Below the pieces are notes generated by a model that saw only the letters and a program-made list of their open reading frames with translations, was not told where the DNA came from and made no database searches. This document shows, in pieces, positions 25,469 through 33,468 of a stretch of DNA of 64,000 nt (its first letter is position 1; each line of letters begins with the position of its first letter). Both the position numbers and the translations under genes were made by a program. This DNA comes from Trebonia sp963773105 (GTDB taxonomy: Bacteria > Actinomycetota > Actinomycetes > Streptosporangiales > Streptosporangiaceae): contig CAVZAA010000002.1 in NCBI GenBank assembly GCA_963773105.1, positions 1,238,078-1,302,077 on the forward strand, in the 5' to 3' direction.

Positions 25469-26125
25469 GTGCTGCACATCCGACTGAGCCAGATCGCCGC
25501 GGACCCGCCCGCGCTGGACGACTGCGTCGCCTACATCGAGGGCGAGGCCCGGCAGGCGGTGGAGTTCTGCCCGGGCAGCCTGGGCATCTCGGTGCTGGCG
25601 GACGCGTCGGAGGGCGCAGCGCTATTCGGGTCGGTCTGGGCGTCTTCGGAGGCTATGAGCGCGAGCGAGGAGACAGAAGCACCGCTGCGCGCGGAACTGG
25701 CCAAGCGGGCCAGCCCGCCGGTAACCGTCGAGGAGTACCAGGTCCCCATCTCCGTCATCTTCGACCATGCGATCCTGCTGCTGGGCGGGCAGGCGGTCCG
25801 GCTGACGCGAATCCAGGTCAAGCCCTCACAGGTCGACGACGTCATCGAGGTGTTCGGCGACGAAGTCGTCCCGTCGGTGTCCGAGGCTGCCGGTTTCCGC
25901 GCCGTGCTGCTGTTCGCCGACCCGGCCTCGGGGCGCATGATCAGCGAGACGATATGGCGGGACCCGCGAGCGCGGGCGGCCGCCCCGAGCGTCGCCGCGA
26001 TCATCCGGGGCGAATTCCCCGACGAGGCGGGCAGCGATATCGCCGGATTCCCTGATGAGGGCGGCGCCGAGATCTGCGGCGTCGCGGACTACCGCCTTGT
26101 CTTCAGCTCTATCCGGGACCCCTGA
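25469..26125 (+). CDS. Hypothetical protein, two-domain dimeric alpha/beta-barrel-like
   Basis: This 218-residue soluble protein starts at GTG 25469. It seems to be made of two ferredoxin-like halves of the ABM-monooxygenase type. The first (MLHIRLSQIAADPPALDDCVAYIEGEARQAVEFCPGSLGISVLAD, in part) and the second (VRLTRIQVKPSQVDDVIEVFGDEVVPSVSEAAGFRAVLLFAD) each have a beta strand, a helix and GF/GS-LG-type strands. This similarity is by eye. I do not recognise a named family or a cofactor site. It ends 24 bases before an integrase relic on the other strand. Confidence 0.65.
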   Translation: MLHIRLSQIAADPPALDDCVAYIEGEARQAVEFCPGSLGISVLADASEGAALFGSVWASSEAMSASEETEAPLRAELAKRASPPVTVEEYQVPISVIFDHAILLLGGQAVRLTRIQVKPSQVDDVIEVFGDEVVPSVSEAAGFRAVLLFADPASGRMISETIWRDPRARAAAPSVAAIIRGEFPDEAGSDIAGFPDEGGAEICGVADYRLVFSSIRDP

Positions 26126-26149
26126 CTGCGCCTTAGTGCCAGCCGACCG

Positions 26150-26440
26150 CTAGGTACCGCGCCCCAGCCCGGCGGACGCGGTCACCTTCCGAAACTCGCG
26201 CCGCAAGTTATGCGACTCAAACGGCGTCCCTAGCGACATGGTGAACACCAGTCCGTGCTCCTGCCACTGATCGACGGCCCGAGTACGTTCCGACGTCTGC
26301 CGGCCCTTCTGCGCCCGCAGTGCACAGTCCGCACGCCCAAGTCGAGCTCGGAGTGCACCTCTTTGAGCTTGTCCCGAACCTCATCCTTGGCCTCGACGCT
26401 TAGCATCAGCCATGTACCAAAGCGTAACGCTTGGCTCCCA
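26150..26440 (-). pseudogene. Decayed tyrosine integrase next to tRNA-Ala
   Basis: Two pieces of a phage-type site-specific recombinase are visible. An N-terminal piece reads AKDEVRDKLKEVHSELDLGVRT, the linker usual before the core-binding domain. In another frame a C-terminal piece reads KGRQTSERTRAVDQWQEHGL then VFTMSLGTPFESHNLRREF and stops at 26150. The core-binding part and most of the catalytic domain between them are missing, so the gene is dead. Its place immediately 3' of tRNA-Ala is the classic site of integrase genes in actinomycete integrative elements. Confidence 0.75.
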
Positions 26441-26451
26441 CAATGGCTCCC

Positions 26452-26484
26452 AAGCAAAACAGCGGCGGTCCGAAGACCGCCGCT
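26452..26484 (-). terminator. Rho-independent terminator of tRNA-Ala
   Basis: On the minus strand AGCGGCGGTC-TTCG-GACCGCCGCT is a perfect 10-bp stem with a stable UUCG-type loop, followed by GTTTTGCTT. It begins 18 bases after the tRNA 3' end. Confidence 0.88.
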
Positions 26485-26501
26485 GACGTGCACTTACTCG
26501 G

Positions 26502-26575
26502 TGGAGCTAAGGGGATTTGAACCCCTGACCCCCTCGATGCGAACGAGGTGCGCTACCGGACTGCGCTATAGCCCC
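26502..26575 (-). tRNA. tRNA-Ala (anticodon CGC)
   Basis: Read on the minus strand it begins GGGGCTATAGCGCAGT. The anticodon arm is CCTCG-TTCGCAT-CGAGG (anticodon CGC), and the T arm is GGGGTTCAAATCCCC. The acceptor stem contains the G3-U70 pair that marks alanine tRNAs. The CCA end is not encoded. Confidence 0.95.
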
Positions 26576-26679
26576 AAGAACGAAAGCCAGCGTAGCAAAC
26601 TTTGCCTCCTGCTCGCGCCACCTATCTCGCGGGCCCTGGTCCCCGACGGCGCCGGCCCGACGATGGCCCGGCACTGGGC

Positions 26680-26724
26680 GTATCCGGATACCTAGGATAT
26701 CCTGGCAAGGTATCCGAGGTATCT
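26680..26724 (+). promoter_or_regulatory. Palindromic operator of the VapBC module
   Basis: Two perfect palindromes, GTATCCGGATAC (26680-26691) and AGGATATCCT (26694-26703), are followed by a direct pair GGTATC-CGA-GGTATC (26709-26723). All share GGATA/TATCC half sites. They lie 26-70 bases before the antitoxin ATG, the usual place for VapB(C) autoregulation. Confidence 0.65.
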
Positions 26725-26749
26725 AAACTGGAGTGGCCGGAGGTGCCCG

Positions 26750-26968
26750 ATGACCATGGTGAAGACTCCCATCGAGATCGACGAAGAGGCGCTGCGTACG
26801 GCGGCCGAGGTCCTCGGCACCAAGACGAAGAAGGACACGGTGAACGCCGCCCTGCGCGAGGTTGGGCAGCGTCTGACGCGTCTGAACGCGCTTGCCCGAC
26901 TTGGCGAGATGGCCGACCAGGGGGACTTCGACGAGTTCCTCGGCAATAAGCAGGCGTACCGTCGGTGA
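26750..26968 (+). CDS. vapB: VapB-type antitoxin
   Basis: This 72-residue ribbon-helix-helix antitoxin has a DNA-binding strand MVKTPIEIDEEALRTAAEVLG and the motif TKKDTVNAALREV typical of the VapB (DUF2191) group. Its acidic tail (GEMADQGDFDEFLG) would occupy the toxin active site. ATG 26750 follows GGAGGTGCCCG. Its stop overlaps the toxin start by GTGA, so the two are translated as a coupled pair. It should repress its own promoter at the palindromes upstream. Confidence 0.9.
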   Translation: MTMVKTPIEIDEEALRTAAEVLGTKTKKDTVNAALREVGQRLTRLNALARLGEMADQGDFDEFLGNKQAYRR

Positions 26969-27441
26969 GCCCGGCGCTCTACCTCATCGACACCTCAGGG
27001 CTGTTCCGCATCCTGCAGGGGCAGCACCGGGAGGCGTGGATGGATCAGATGACCGCTGGCGTCATCGCGACCTGCCCGCTGGTAGAGCTTGAATTCCTCT
27101 ACTCGGCTCGGTCACGCGCCGACCGGACGGACAAGCGCCGCCTGCTTGAGGCGGTGTTCGGCTGGGTTCCGATGAGCGATGGCGCCTGGGAGCGTGCGGA
27201 CGAGGTCCAGCAGGCGCTCACCGAGCGAGGGCAGCATCGCTCGGCCGGCCCAGTGGACCTGCTCATCGCGGCGACCGCTGAACAGCACCGTCTCATCCTG
27301 CTGACCGACGACAAGGACTTCGGGGTGGTCGCGTCAGTCACCGGTCAGCCGGTCCGACGAGTGGCGGACGCGCCGTCGTCCGCCGAAGCCGACCAGTCGT
27401 GGCCGGCCCGCAAGGCAGACGACGAAGACGAAGACAGTTAG
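26965..27441 (+). CDS. vapC: VapC-type PIN-domain toxin RNase
   Basis: This 158-residue PIN nuclease cuts RNA when free of VapB. The acidic metal site is visible: D9 (YLIDTSGLF), E41/E43 (PLVELEFLY), the Asp in GPVDLLIAATAE and the TDDKDF pair. The PIN fold ends near residue 133. The last 25 residues are a hydrophilic tail with an acidic end (DDEDEDS), longer than in many VapC proteins. GTG 26965 overlaps the antitoxin stop. The gene is intact. It probably came with, or stabilised, an element once inserted at tRNA-Ala. Confidence 0.9.
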   Translation: MSPALYLIDTSGLFRILQGQHREAWMDQMTAGVIATCPLVELEFLYSARSRADRTDKRRLLEAVFGWVPMSDGAWERADEVQQALTERGQHRSAGPVDLLIAATAEQHRLILLTDDKDFGVVASVTGQPVRRVADAPSSAEADQSWPARKADDEDEDS

Positions 27442-28204
27442 CTAGTCCCCGACGGCGCGCAGGCGCGGAACCTCGTAGACGTATTCCTCGGCGGCCGGCT
27501 CCTGGTCCGCGTTCGAGGTGGTGTACTTGCCCGCCAGGCCGGGAGCGAAGTCCCGGCCGGAGTCCTCGTAGTCGGCCGGGACCGGGGCGGCGGCGAACTT
27601 CGCGGCGAGCGCGGCCGCGGCCGTCGTTCCCGCCAGCAGTGTCCCGTCGATGGGGGTGCCCTCGGCCGGCGTGGTGCGCTGAGCCGCCCGCGCCCTTGCC
27701 GCCTTGGCGCGGGCGCGCTCCCGCGCGTGGGCCGCCGCCTCGGCCTCGCGCTGTGCCCGCTCCGCGTCGGCCTGCGCCGCCTCGCGGAGCAGCAGCAGGT
27801 ACCCGGTCAGCATGATCGTGGGCGGGATGATGACCCACATGGCCGCCAGGCCCATGGCCGCCAGCGCGATCGCGGCGATCTCGAGGACGATCAGCATGCC
27901 CAGCAGCCGACGGCGGCCGGTCACGATGCGCCGTCGCCTTTCCTCGGCGCTCAGCGGCGGTGCCGCACGGCGCAGACGTCTTCGGCGGGCGCGCCGCGAC
28001 GCCGGATTCTGCCGTCCGAGGTGCGCCGTCGTCGGCGAGGTCCGCCTGGTCGGACTCGGCTGCCGCCGTATCCGGAGCGTCGCCGGGGGCGGCGGTGTCC
28101 GGCGTGATGACCGCGCCGCGGGCCGAGTCGCGCTTCAGCCACCGGGGGATGAGCACGCAGAGCCAGATCGCGATGATCGCCAGGTAAAGGATTGCGCTGC
28201 TCAT
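27442..28204 (-). CDS. GlpR/SepX-like division membrane protein, frameshifted
   Basis: This protein has one N-terminal membrane helix (SAILYLAIIAIWLCVLIPRWL) and a cytoplasmic linker. It continues with RRRRIVTGRRRLLGM, two close hydrophobic segments (LIVLEIAAIALAAMGLAAMWV, IIPPTIMLTGYLLLLREAA), a coiled coil and an acidic tail. That plan is typical of GlpR, the membrane receptor of the gephyrin-like Glp protein (SepX in Streptomyces), which acts in septation. The frame changes near 28023 (one extra base), giving 253 residues when joined. ATG 28204 follows GGGGAGG. The position at the end of the galU-glp-moaC-mog-rimJ series is the diagnostic neighbourhood. The assignment is from architecture and synteny. 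Confidence 0.72.
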
Positions 28205-28371
28205 CAGGCTCGTGCCTCCCCTCGGTCGTTTCGGCACCTGGCATGTAACGCAGCGTAAAGGGACCGGCAGCCTGATAACGAATACCTACGCGGCGTGTCG
28301 CGAAGATCAAAGGCAAAAGATCCGATATGTGGGGGCGCTTCCCGGCCCGTCCCGGCCTCCCCGAAGCTAGC

Positions 28372-29028
28372 TTATTGCGCGGCCGACCGGGAGGCGGCGA
28401 GCGAGCTTCGCCACCGGGGCAGCATCCCGGCCGGCACTTCCTCGGCCGTGATCGCGTAGCAGATGTGGTCGCGCCAGGTGCCGTTGATATGCAGCTGCCT
28501 GACCCGGACGCCCTCGTCGCGGAACCCGAGCTTCTCCACCACGCGCCGCGACGCGACGTTCTCCGGCCTGATCGACGCCTCCAGCCGGTGCATGCCCATC
28601 ACCCGGAAGCAGTGGTCGACCGCCATCGCCAGCGCCGTCGGAATGATCCCCTTGCCCGCGAAGGACTCGTCGATCCAGTAGCCGACCTGGCCGGACCGCG
28701 ATGATCCCCAGACGACCGATCCGACGGTGAGCTGCCCGGCGAAGTGGCCGCCGTAGCAGACCACCCAGGGGAGCGCTATCCCCTGCCGGGCCTCCCGCCG
28801 CATGGTGCGCACCATGGAGACGTACGGGCCGATCGACGAGCGGTGCAGCGGCGTCTCCGGGTTGGACGGTTCCCACGGGCGCAGCCACGAGGCGTTTCGC
28901 ACCCGGATCTCGCGCCAGCTGCGCGCGTCGGAGACCCGCACCGGGCGCAGCACGACCGGTGCATCGAGCAGTTCTGGCTCGGTTAGGGTGGCCGGCCACC
29001 CTTGGATGCGTCCCACGGCGTCAATCAT
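28372..29028 (-). CDS. GNAT acetyltransferase, RimJ-like
   Basis: This 218-residue Gcn5-type N-acetyltransferase has motif A at GQVGYWIDESFAGKGIIPTA (the acetyl-CoA loop). Typical RimJ/RimL features are VVLRPVRVSDARSWREIR near the start and RLEASIRPENVASRRVVEKL then GFRDEGVRV near the end. RimJ acetylates the N-terminus of a ribosomal protein in E. coli. The actinobacterial orthologue in the galU-glp cluster has no proven target. ATG 29028 follows AAGGGA closely. Confidence 0.85.
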   Translation of the reverse strand: MIDAVGRIQGWPATLTEPELLDAPVVLRPVRVSDARSWREIRVRNASWLRPWEPSNPETPLHRSSIGPYVSMVRTMRREARQGIALPWVVCYGGHFAGQLTVGSVVWGSSRSGQVGYWIDESFAGKGIIPTALAMAVDHCFRVMGMHRLEASIRPENVASRRVVEKLGFRDEGVRVRQLHINGTWRDHICYAITAEEVPAGMLPRWRSSLAASRSAAQ

Positions 29029-29075
29029 TCCCTTGAGAAGCGCTTTGTGCTATCTGATCTAGCGTAGGCGCAACC

Positions 29076-29600
29076 TTATGCGGTGTCGGCTATCTGGTCC
29101 CCGCCTGGTGCCGTGTCAGCCCGTGGATGGTCGCCGCCGCGGATCTGATCGACCGCGTGCACCAGGATCGGCCGCAGCACGCTCATCCCGTCCCGGACAC
29201 CGCCCGATGACCCGGGCAGGTTGACGATCAGCGTCCGAACCGCCACGCCCGCGAGCCCCCGGGAGAGGATCGCCGACGGGATGCCGGCGGCGGCGCCGGC
29301 GGTGCGCAGCGCCTCCGCGATCCCGGGGATCTCCCGTTCGATCACCCGCCGGGTCATCTCGGGGGTCAGGTCGGTCGGCGTGAGGCCGGTCCCGCCGGTG
29401 GTGACGGCCACGTCGTAGCCGGCCGTGATCGAGTCGCGGAGAACCTGCTCCACGGCCTCGCCGTCGGGGATCACCAGCGGCCCGTCCACCACGTCGCACC
29501 CGGCGGAGCGGAGCAGTTCGACCAGCACCGGGCCGGAACGGTCCGGGTACACCCCGGCCGCCGCCCGGTTGGACACGGTGATGGCCACCCCTTTGATCAT
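29076..29600 (-). CDS. Molybdenum cofactor biosynthesis protein Mog/MoaB
   Basis: This 174-residue MoaB/Mog enzyme adenylates molybdopterin before molybdenum insertion. The signature TTGGTGLTPTD (67-77) is present, as is GLAGVAVRTLIVNLPGSSGG (the C-terminal MPT-binding block). GTG/ATG 29600 overlaps the moaC stop by four bases. Together with moaC and the gephyrin-like gene it supplies cofactor, which the two CO dehydrogenases in this window need. Confidence 0.92.
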   Translation of the reverse strand: MIKGVAITVSNRAAAGVYPDRSGPVLVELLRSAGCDVVDGPLVIPDGEAVEQVLRDSITAGYDVAVTTGGTGLTPTDLTPEMTRRVIEREIPGIAEALRTAGAAAGIPSAILSRGLAGVAVRTLIVNLPGSSGGVRDGMSVLRPILVHAVDQIRGGDHPRADTAPGGDQIADTA

Positions 29601-30082
29601 GTCCGCCGCCAGGGGCCCGACTTGCCGCCGTCCTTGGCCTCCAGCCGGACGTCGGTGATCACCGCGCCCTTGTCGACCGCCTTGATCATGTCGATTAGCG
29701 TCAGCGCGGCGATGGACACCGACGTCAGCGCCTCCATCTCGACACCGGTCCGATCGGCCGTCCGCACCTGCGCGGTGATCTCCACCCCGGAGTCCGACAC
29801 CGCCAGATCGACGGTCACGCCGTGGATCGCGAGCGGGTGGCAGAGCGGGATCAGGTCCGGCGTCCGCTTGGCGCCGGCGATGCCGGCGATGCGGGCGACG
29901 GCAAGCGCGTCTCCCTTGGGCACCGTGCCGTCGCGCAGCGCCGCGACCGCCTCGGCCGACAGCAGCACGCGCCCGGATGCGGTCGCGGTCCGCACCGTCA
30001 CGTCCTTGGCGGACACGTCCACCATCCGCGCCCGGCCCGCCTCGTCCAGGTGAGTCAGCCTCAGCGGAGCAGCATCGCTCAT
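29597..30082 (-). CDS. moaC: Cyclic pyranopterin monophosphate synthase MoaC
   Basis: MoaC makes cPMP, the first stable intermediate of molybdenum cofactor. This 161-residue protein contains LIPLCHPLAIHGVTVDLAV, with the catalytic His region, and GVEMEALTSVSIAALTLIDM then IKAVDKGAVITDV, with the catalytic Lys. Both match the family closely. It starts at ATG 30082 with GGCTAGGC upstream, not a strong ribosome site. It is followed by mog with a four-base overlap. No partner MoaA or MoaE/D is in the window. Confidence 0.95.
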   Translation of the reverse strand: MSDAAPLRLTHLDEAGRARMVDVSAKDVTVRTATASGRVLLSAEAVAALRDGTVPKGDALAVARIAGIAGAKRTPDLIPLCHPLAIHGVTVDLAVSDSGVEITAQVRTADRTGVEMEALTSVSIAALTLIDMIKAVDKGAVITDVRLEAKDGGKSGPWRRT

Positions 30083-30151
30083 ACGAGAAGCCTAGCCGGG
30101 GAAAACAGAACCCAATTCAAAATCAGTTGGTCGAACGGACCCGACTGACTC

Positions 30152-31399
30152 TCAAGGGAGCACGAGCACGTCGACCGTGTCGCCCGCCGGCAGGCTGGTC
30201 TCCCATTCGGGGACGATGACGAGCGCGTTGGCCCGTCCGAGGTGGGCGATCTGGTGCGAGCCCTGTCCGGACAGCGGCGTCACCTTGTTGCCGTCAAGCA
30301 CCCCGCGCAGGTAGGACCGCCGCCCGGACGGCGACCGCACGGCCTCGCTCAGCGTCGCCTGGACCCGGGGGAGGTCAAGGTCCGACGAGCCCTGCAGGGC
30401 GGCGATCGCGGGCCGGACGAACAGCTGGAACGACACGTAGGCGCTGACCGGGTTACCGGGCAGGGTGAAGATCGGCACCTGGTCCTCGCCGATCACGCCG
30501 AACCCCTGCGGCATCCCCGGCTGCATCGCCACCTTGCGGAAGGTCACCGTGCCGAGCTCGCGGAGGGCCGCCTTGACCACGTCGTGCTCGCCGCCCATGC
30601 TCACCCCGCCGGTGGTGATCAGCAGGTCCGCCCGGCTGAGCTGCTCTTCGAGCGCGGGCAGGACGCCGGACGGGTCGTCGGGCACGACCGCACGCCGGTA
30701 GGCCAGCGCGCCCGCCTCCCTGGCCGCCGCCGTGAGCATGTAGCTGTTGGAGTCCCAGATGCGACCGGGCACCAGCGGGGTGCCCGGCTCGGTCAGCTCG
30801 TCCCCGGTGGAGAACACCACCACCCGCGGCCGCGGGCGGACCATGAGCTGCCTGCGCCCGGCCGACGCGGCCACGGCGACGTGCATCGGGCGCATCCGGG
30901 TGCCCGCCGTCAGCAGCGTCTCGCCCTCGACCGCATCGCCCCCCGCGTACCGCACGGCGTTGCCCGCCGCGGCGGGGCGGTAGATCTCGACCCGCGCGAT
31001 GCCGCCGTCGGTCCATTCCACCGGGACCACGGCGTCCGCCCCGGCTGGCAGCTGCGCGCCGGTCATGATTCTGATCGCGGTGCCGGGCGCCAGCCGGTAG
31101 GCGCCGACGTCGCCCGCCGCGATCTCGCCGGTGACCCGGAGAGCCGACGGCGCCTCCTCCGAAGAGGCCTCGATGTCGGCGGCGGCGACCGCGTACCCGT
31201 CCATGCTCGAGTTGTCGAACGGGGGAAGCGACACCGTCGCCGTCACGTCCTCCGCGAGCACGCAGCCTTCGGCGTCGGCCAGCTCAAGGCTGGTCGGCGT
31301 GAGAGGGGAAATGGCCGCCAGGATCGCCGCCTGGTAGGCCTCGACCGTGCTGTGCGAGCTGTCCACCACCGGGCGGGCCGGTATCCGGCCCGACGTCAC
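30152..31399 (-). CDS. glp: Gephyrin-like molybdotransferase Glp / MoeA
   Basis: This 415-residue MoeA/gephyrin-E-domain protein inserts molybdate into adenylated molybdopterin. Motifs are PPFDNSSMDGYAV, RIMTGAQLPAGADAVVP, VVVFSTGDEL, LITTGGVSMGGEHDVVK and FTLPGNPVSAYVSF. GTG 31399 overlaps the galU stop (GTGA). Lying between galU and moaC with a GlpR-like gene nearby, it is the actinobacterial Glp. In corynebacteria Glp binds FtsZ and GlpR and works in cell division. Which role dominates here is open, and both are possible. Confidence 0.9.
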   Translation of the reverse strand: MTSGRIPARPVVDSSHSTVEAYQAAILAAISPLTPTSLELADAEGCVLAEDVTATVSLPPFDNSSMDGYAVAAADIEASSEEAPSALRVTGEIAAGDVGAYRLAPGTAIRIMTGAQLPAGADAVVPVEWTDGGIARVEIYRPAAAGNAVRYAGGDAVEGETLLTAGTRMRPMHVAVAASAGRRQLMVRPRPRVVVFSTGDELTEPGTPLVPGRIWDSNSYMLTAAAREAGALAYRRAVVPDDPSGVLPALEEQLSRADLLITTGGVSMGGEHDVVKAALRELGTVTFRKVAMQPGMPQGFGVIGEDQVPIFTLPGNPVSAYVSFQLFVRPAIAALQGSSDLDLPRVQATLSEAVRSPSGRRSYLRGVLDGNKVTPLSGQGSHQIAHLGRANALVIVPEWETSLPAGDTVDVLVLP

Positions 31400-32298
31400 T
31401 GCTGCTCTTCGAGGTACTTGCGCAGCCAGGGAATGAACTCGCCGGCCAGGTCGGGGCGCTCGGCCGCGAACATCACCATGGTCCGCAGGTAGTCGAGCTT
31501 GTTGCCGGTGTCGAAGCGACGCCCGCTGAACAGCACCCCGCGCAGCTCGCCCTTGCCCGCGAACACCTTGAGCGCGTCGGTCAGCTGAATCTCGCCGCCC
31601 CGCCCGGGCTGGGTCTCGCGGAGCACGTCGAAGACCTCGGGGTCGCACACGTACCGCCCGATCACGATCCACCGGCTCGGCGCGGTGCCGGGGGGCGGCT
31701 TCTCCACCAGGTCTGTGATCATGACCACATCGTCTTCGTCGGTGGCCTCGACCGCCGCACAGCCGTAGAGGGAGACCTCCTCAGGATCGACCTCCATCAG
31801 GGCCACGACGCTGCCGCCGTACTGGTTCCGGACGTCGATCATCCGCAGCAGCAGCGGGTCCTTCGGGTCGATCAGGTCATCGCCCAGCAGCACCGCGAAC
31901 GGCTCGTGCCCCACGTGCTGAGCTGCGCAGAGGACGGCGTGGCCAAGTCCGCGGGGGTCCCCCTGGCGGACGTAGTGCATGGTGGCGAGGTCGCTTGACT
32001 CGCGGACGAGGGCGAGCTTGTCCCAGTCCTCCTTGGCGATCAGCGCTTCCTCGAGCTCGTAGTTCCGATCAAAATGATCTTCTATGGAGCGTTTGCTCCG
32101 GCCCGTGATAAGCAGGACATCGTTGAGGCCTGCGGAGACGGCCTCCTCAACGACATACTGAATCGCTGGCTTGTCGACGACAGGCAGCATTTCCTTGGGC
32201 GTCGCTTTTGTCGCTGGCAGGAACCGAGTTCCCAGCCCAGCGGCGGGCACCACGGCCTTGGTCACTGCTGGCGTCCTGGCATTGCCGGTATCGACCAT
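31396..32298 (-). CDS. galU: UTP-glucose-1-phosphate uridylyltransferase GalU
   Basis: GalU makes UDP-glucose for cell wall, glycogen-like and trehalose chemistry. This 300-residue protein begins with the nucleotide loop VPAAGLGTRFLPATKATPKE, then MLPVVDKPAIQYVVEEAV, and carries VLLGDDLIDPKDPLL, EKPPPGTAPSRWIVIGRYV and GKGELRGVLFSGRRFDTGNK. All are standard. ATG 32298 lies 31 bases from the divergent cyclo-ligase gene, so a short shared promoter region serves both. Its stop overlaps the next gene. Confidence 0.95.
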   Translation of the reverse strand: MVDTGNARTPAVTKAVVPAAGLGTRFLPATKATPKEMLPVVDKPAIQYVVEEAVSAGLNDVLLITGRSKRSIEDHFDRNYELEEALIAKEDWDKLALVRESSDLATMHYVRQGDPRGLGHAVLCAAQHVGHEPFAVLLGDDLIDPKDPLLLRMIDVRNQYGGSVVALMEVDPEEVSLYGCAAVEATDEDDVVMITDLVEKPPPGTAPSRWIVIGRYVCDPEVFDVLRETQPGRGGEIQLTDALKVFAGKGELRGVLFSGRRFDTGNKLDYLRTMVMFAAERPDLAGEFIPWLRKYLEEQQ

Positions 32299-32329
32299 GG
32301 GTCAAGAGTAGTGACTTCCTGGGGGCAAA

Positions 32330-32973
32330 GTGCACGACACATCCGGCGCTACGCCCGGTGAGAGCGCGGCCAGCGTCGATAAGGCCAGCCTTCGCCGGCG
32401 CCTGGTGACGGCTCGCGCGGTCAATGCCGGATTCGGCGCGTAGCGCGGCCGGCCGCCTTATTCGGGACCACGTGCTCGAAATGCCCGAGGTGTCCGCCGC
32501 CGGCACGGTCGCGGCATACTACTCAATCGGCACGGAACCGGACACTCGCGGGCCTTATCTTCGGGCTCTGGAAGCGCGGCAGCTACGTGGTGCTGCCGGT
32601 CCTGCTGCCGGACGGCGACCTCGACTGGGCGTCCTACGAGGGCCCCGATTCGCTCGCGCCGGGCCCGCGCGGCCTGCTCGAGCCGGTGGAGCCGCCGCGC
32701 GGGCCCGGCACGGTCGCCCGGGCGGACGTCGTCCTGGTGCCGGCCCTTGCCGTCGACGCGCGCGGGTACCGGCTCGGCCGCGGCGGCGGATCCTATGACC
32801 GGGCACTGGCGCGGGTCGGCGGGCAGGTGCCCACGATCGCGCTGCTCTATGACGACGAGCTGCTGCCGTGGGTGCCGGCCGAGGCGCACGATCAGCGGGT
32901 CCGGGTGGTGGCGCGGCCGGGGCCGGGGCTGACGCGGCTGCCCGCCCCCGATGGCGAGCGCACTGCGGAATGA
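32330..32973 (+). CDS. 5-formyltetrahydrofolate cyclo-ligase, twice frameshifted
   Basis: This enzyme returns 5-formyl-THF to the active folate pool. Read across two breaks it gives KASLRRRLVTARAV, then MPDSARSAAGRLIRDHVLEM, VAAYYSIGTEPDTR and RALEA. It continues with GSYVVLPVLLPDGDLDW, then the ATP/Mg site RLGRGGGSYDRAL and LLYDDELLPWVP. The breaks are at 32423 (one extra A) and 32577 (one extra base). Joined length is 213 residues, which is normal. GTG 32330 is the likely start, divergent from galU. An apparent ATG at 32424 is only an effect of the first break. Because the enzyme is housekeeping, sequence error is the simplest cause. Confidence 0.85.
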
Positions 32974-33062
32974 GGCACCCGCCCGCGCGGTTATCCTTAG
33001 CAGTCTGCTAGCGCGAGTGCTAATCTAGCTCACCGAATTTTGGTTTCGCCCGGGAGGAATGC

Positions 33063-33464
33063 GTGCCCACTTACCAGTACCGTTGCACCGAATGCGGTGG
33101 CCAGCTCGAGGCGGTGCAGAAGTTCACCGACGAGCCGCTGACGGTCCACGACGATTGCGGCGGCCGCCTCCGCAAGGTCTTCTCGCCGGTGGGCATCGTG
33201 TTCAAGGGCTCCGGCTTCTACCGGACCGACAGCCGCAAGGGGTCGGCGGCGGCGGAGCCCGCGTCGACTTCGTCCGCCTCAGGGTCCTCGGCCGACTCGT
33301 CCTCGTCATCCTCGGGCGGCGGTGACAAGTCGGGGAGCGGTGACAAGTCCTCGTCCTCGTCGTCGGGCGACAAGAGCGCTGCCGCCGCTACGTCCTCCTC
33401 GTCGTCCTCCGCGGCTTCATCGTCTTCCTCGTCCTCCAGGTCCTCGGGCGAAAAGGTCGCCTGA
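33063..33464 (+). CDS. FmdB-family zinc ribbon protein with Ser-rich tail
   Basis: This 133-residue protein starts MPTYQYRCTECGGQLE, the FmdB zinc ribbon, with Cys 8 and 11. The second pair is incomplete: VHDDCGGRL has only C32, where CPxCGG is usual. After residue 60 the chain becomes almost only Ser, Ala, Gly, Lys and Asp (runs of Ser to residue 128), surely disordered. GTG 33063 follows GGGAGG. FmdB proteins are regulator-like and small. The role is unclear. The gene is widely found beside 5-formyl-THF cyclo-ligase in actinobacteria, as here. Confidence 0.88.
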   Translation: MPTYQYRCTECGGQLEAVQKFTDEPLTVHDDCGGRLRKVFSPVGIVFKGSGFYRTDSRKGSAAAEPASTSSASGSSADSSSSSSGGGDKSGSGDKSSSSSSGDKSAAAATSSSSSSAASSSSSSSRSSGEKVA

Positions 33465-33468
33465 CACC

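Noticed and set aside
26255..26695. Open frame on the plus strand containing ELRGFEPLTPSMRTRCATGL
   Set aside because: It is the complement of tRNA-Ala read as protein, a well-known false gene, and also overlaps the tRNA terminator.
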